Shown here piece after piece: positions 22,343 to 22,397 of a DNA stretch of 22,397 bases. Both the position numbers and the translations under genes were made by a program. Position 1 is the stretch's first letter; every line of letters starts with the position of its first letter. This DNA comes from a virus. Below the pieces are notes generated by a model. The model saw only the letters and a list, made by a program, of their open reading frames with translations. It was not told the origin of the DNA and did not search any database. Where the stretch lies: IMG/VR virus record IMGVR_UViG_3300031539_000344, positions 1-22,397 of that record, one strand, 5' to 3'.

Positions 22343-22397
22343 CTACCCGGCTACATCCTCAACCCACACAGTTGAATGTAACCGGGTTTGAATGTAA
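22343..22397 (-). CDS. Possible 3' end of an upstream minus-strand gene
   Basis: One minus-strand frame is open from the window edge for 17 codons (YIQTRLHSTVWVEDVAG) to a TAG at 22345-22343, 21 bases before the HTH gene start. It could be the C-terminus of the preceding operon gene, which would fit the tight packing elsewhere. A second frame is also open until a TGA slightly upstream, so the choice is not certain, and the segment coincides with a hairpin. Confidence 0.25.
   Translation of the reverse strand, partial: YIQTRLHSTVWVEDVAG
22346..22386 (-). other. Interrupted hairpin upstream of the HTH gene
   Basis: CCCGG (22346-22350), TACAT (22352-22356) and TCAAC (22359-22363) pair with GTTGA, ATGTA and CCGGG on the other side of a 7-base loop, with one mismatch and a two-base bulge. 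On the minus strand TTACATTCAA also occurs twice, 17 bases apart. It has no T-run, so it is more likely an operator or mRNA structure near the ribosome binding site than a terminator. Confidence 0.35.

Noticed and set aside
22346-22386. Rho-independent terminator at the right edge
   Set aside because: The stem is interrupted and no T-run follows on either strand.

Overview
The window looks like part of a tailed bacteriophage genome, moderately AT-rich, with strong AGGAGG-type ribosome binding sites and almost no non-coding DNA. Nothing in it looks chromosomal: there are no ribosomal genes, no tRNA, no insertion sequences and no integrase. The host cannot be read directly. A phage-encoded anchored protein with a long Thr/Pro-rich linker and an Excalibur-type Ca-binding motif resembles surface proteins of Chloroflexota and some Gram-positive bacteria, so such a host is a weak inference.

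The layout is two convergent blocks. Positions 1-7350 (plus strand) hold the end of a virion structural block: a neck/tail-type protein open at the left edge, a 731-residue beta-rich tail protein, an unexpected PD-(D/E)XK (Vsr/DUF559-like) nuclease with a Tyr/Trp-rich C-terminus, a 902-residue mosaic tail fibre/spike, and two small proteins. A bidirectional hairpin terminator at 7358-7384 separates this from the minus-strand block.

Positions 7393-22397 (minus strand, read right to left) appear to be one long, tightly packed early/replication operon whose genes mostly overlap by a few bases. In transcription order it encodes an HTH protein, a RuvC-like resolvase, a SNF2-family helicase, a RecB/Cas4-like nuclease with Fe-S cysteines, a Sak4-like ATPase, a MazG-like pyrophosphatase, an HNH protein, a DUF669-like ssDNA-binding candidate, a primase-helicase, a possible tunnel-fold protein, a YhhQ-type 7-deazaguanine precursor transporter, an Nmad1/DUF1599-like protein, two tiny zinc ribbons, a TGT/DpdA-like transglycosylase, one or two very small ORFs, a family A DNA polymerase fused to an N-terminal family 4 uracil-DNA glycosylase, then accessory genes: a frameshifted Excalibur membrane protein, a LAGLIDADG-like protein lacking its catalytic Asp, a Cys-rich secreted protein and a 50-residue zinc ribbon.

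Taken together, the operon replicates the phage DNA (primase-helicase, UDG-polymerase, ssDNA binder), recombines and resolves it (Sak4, nuclease, SNF2, RuvC), controls nucleotide pools (MazG) and probably modifies guanines with a scavenged 7-deazaguanine (transporter, DpdA-like enzyme and neighbours). The putative deazaguanine cassette at 11742-14563 is the best candidate for an undescribed system. A second genome-scale signal is a dispersed word, CCACAAG (often extended to CCACAAGAAA), found 23 times in both orientations and in all reading frames. All function calls come from reading motifs by eye; no database search was possible.
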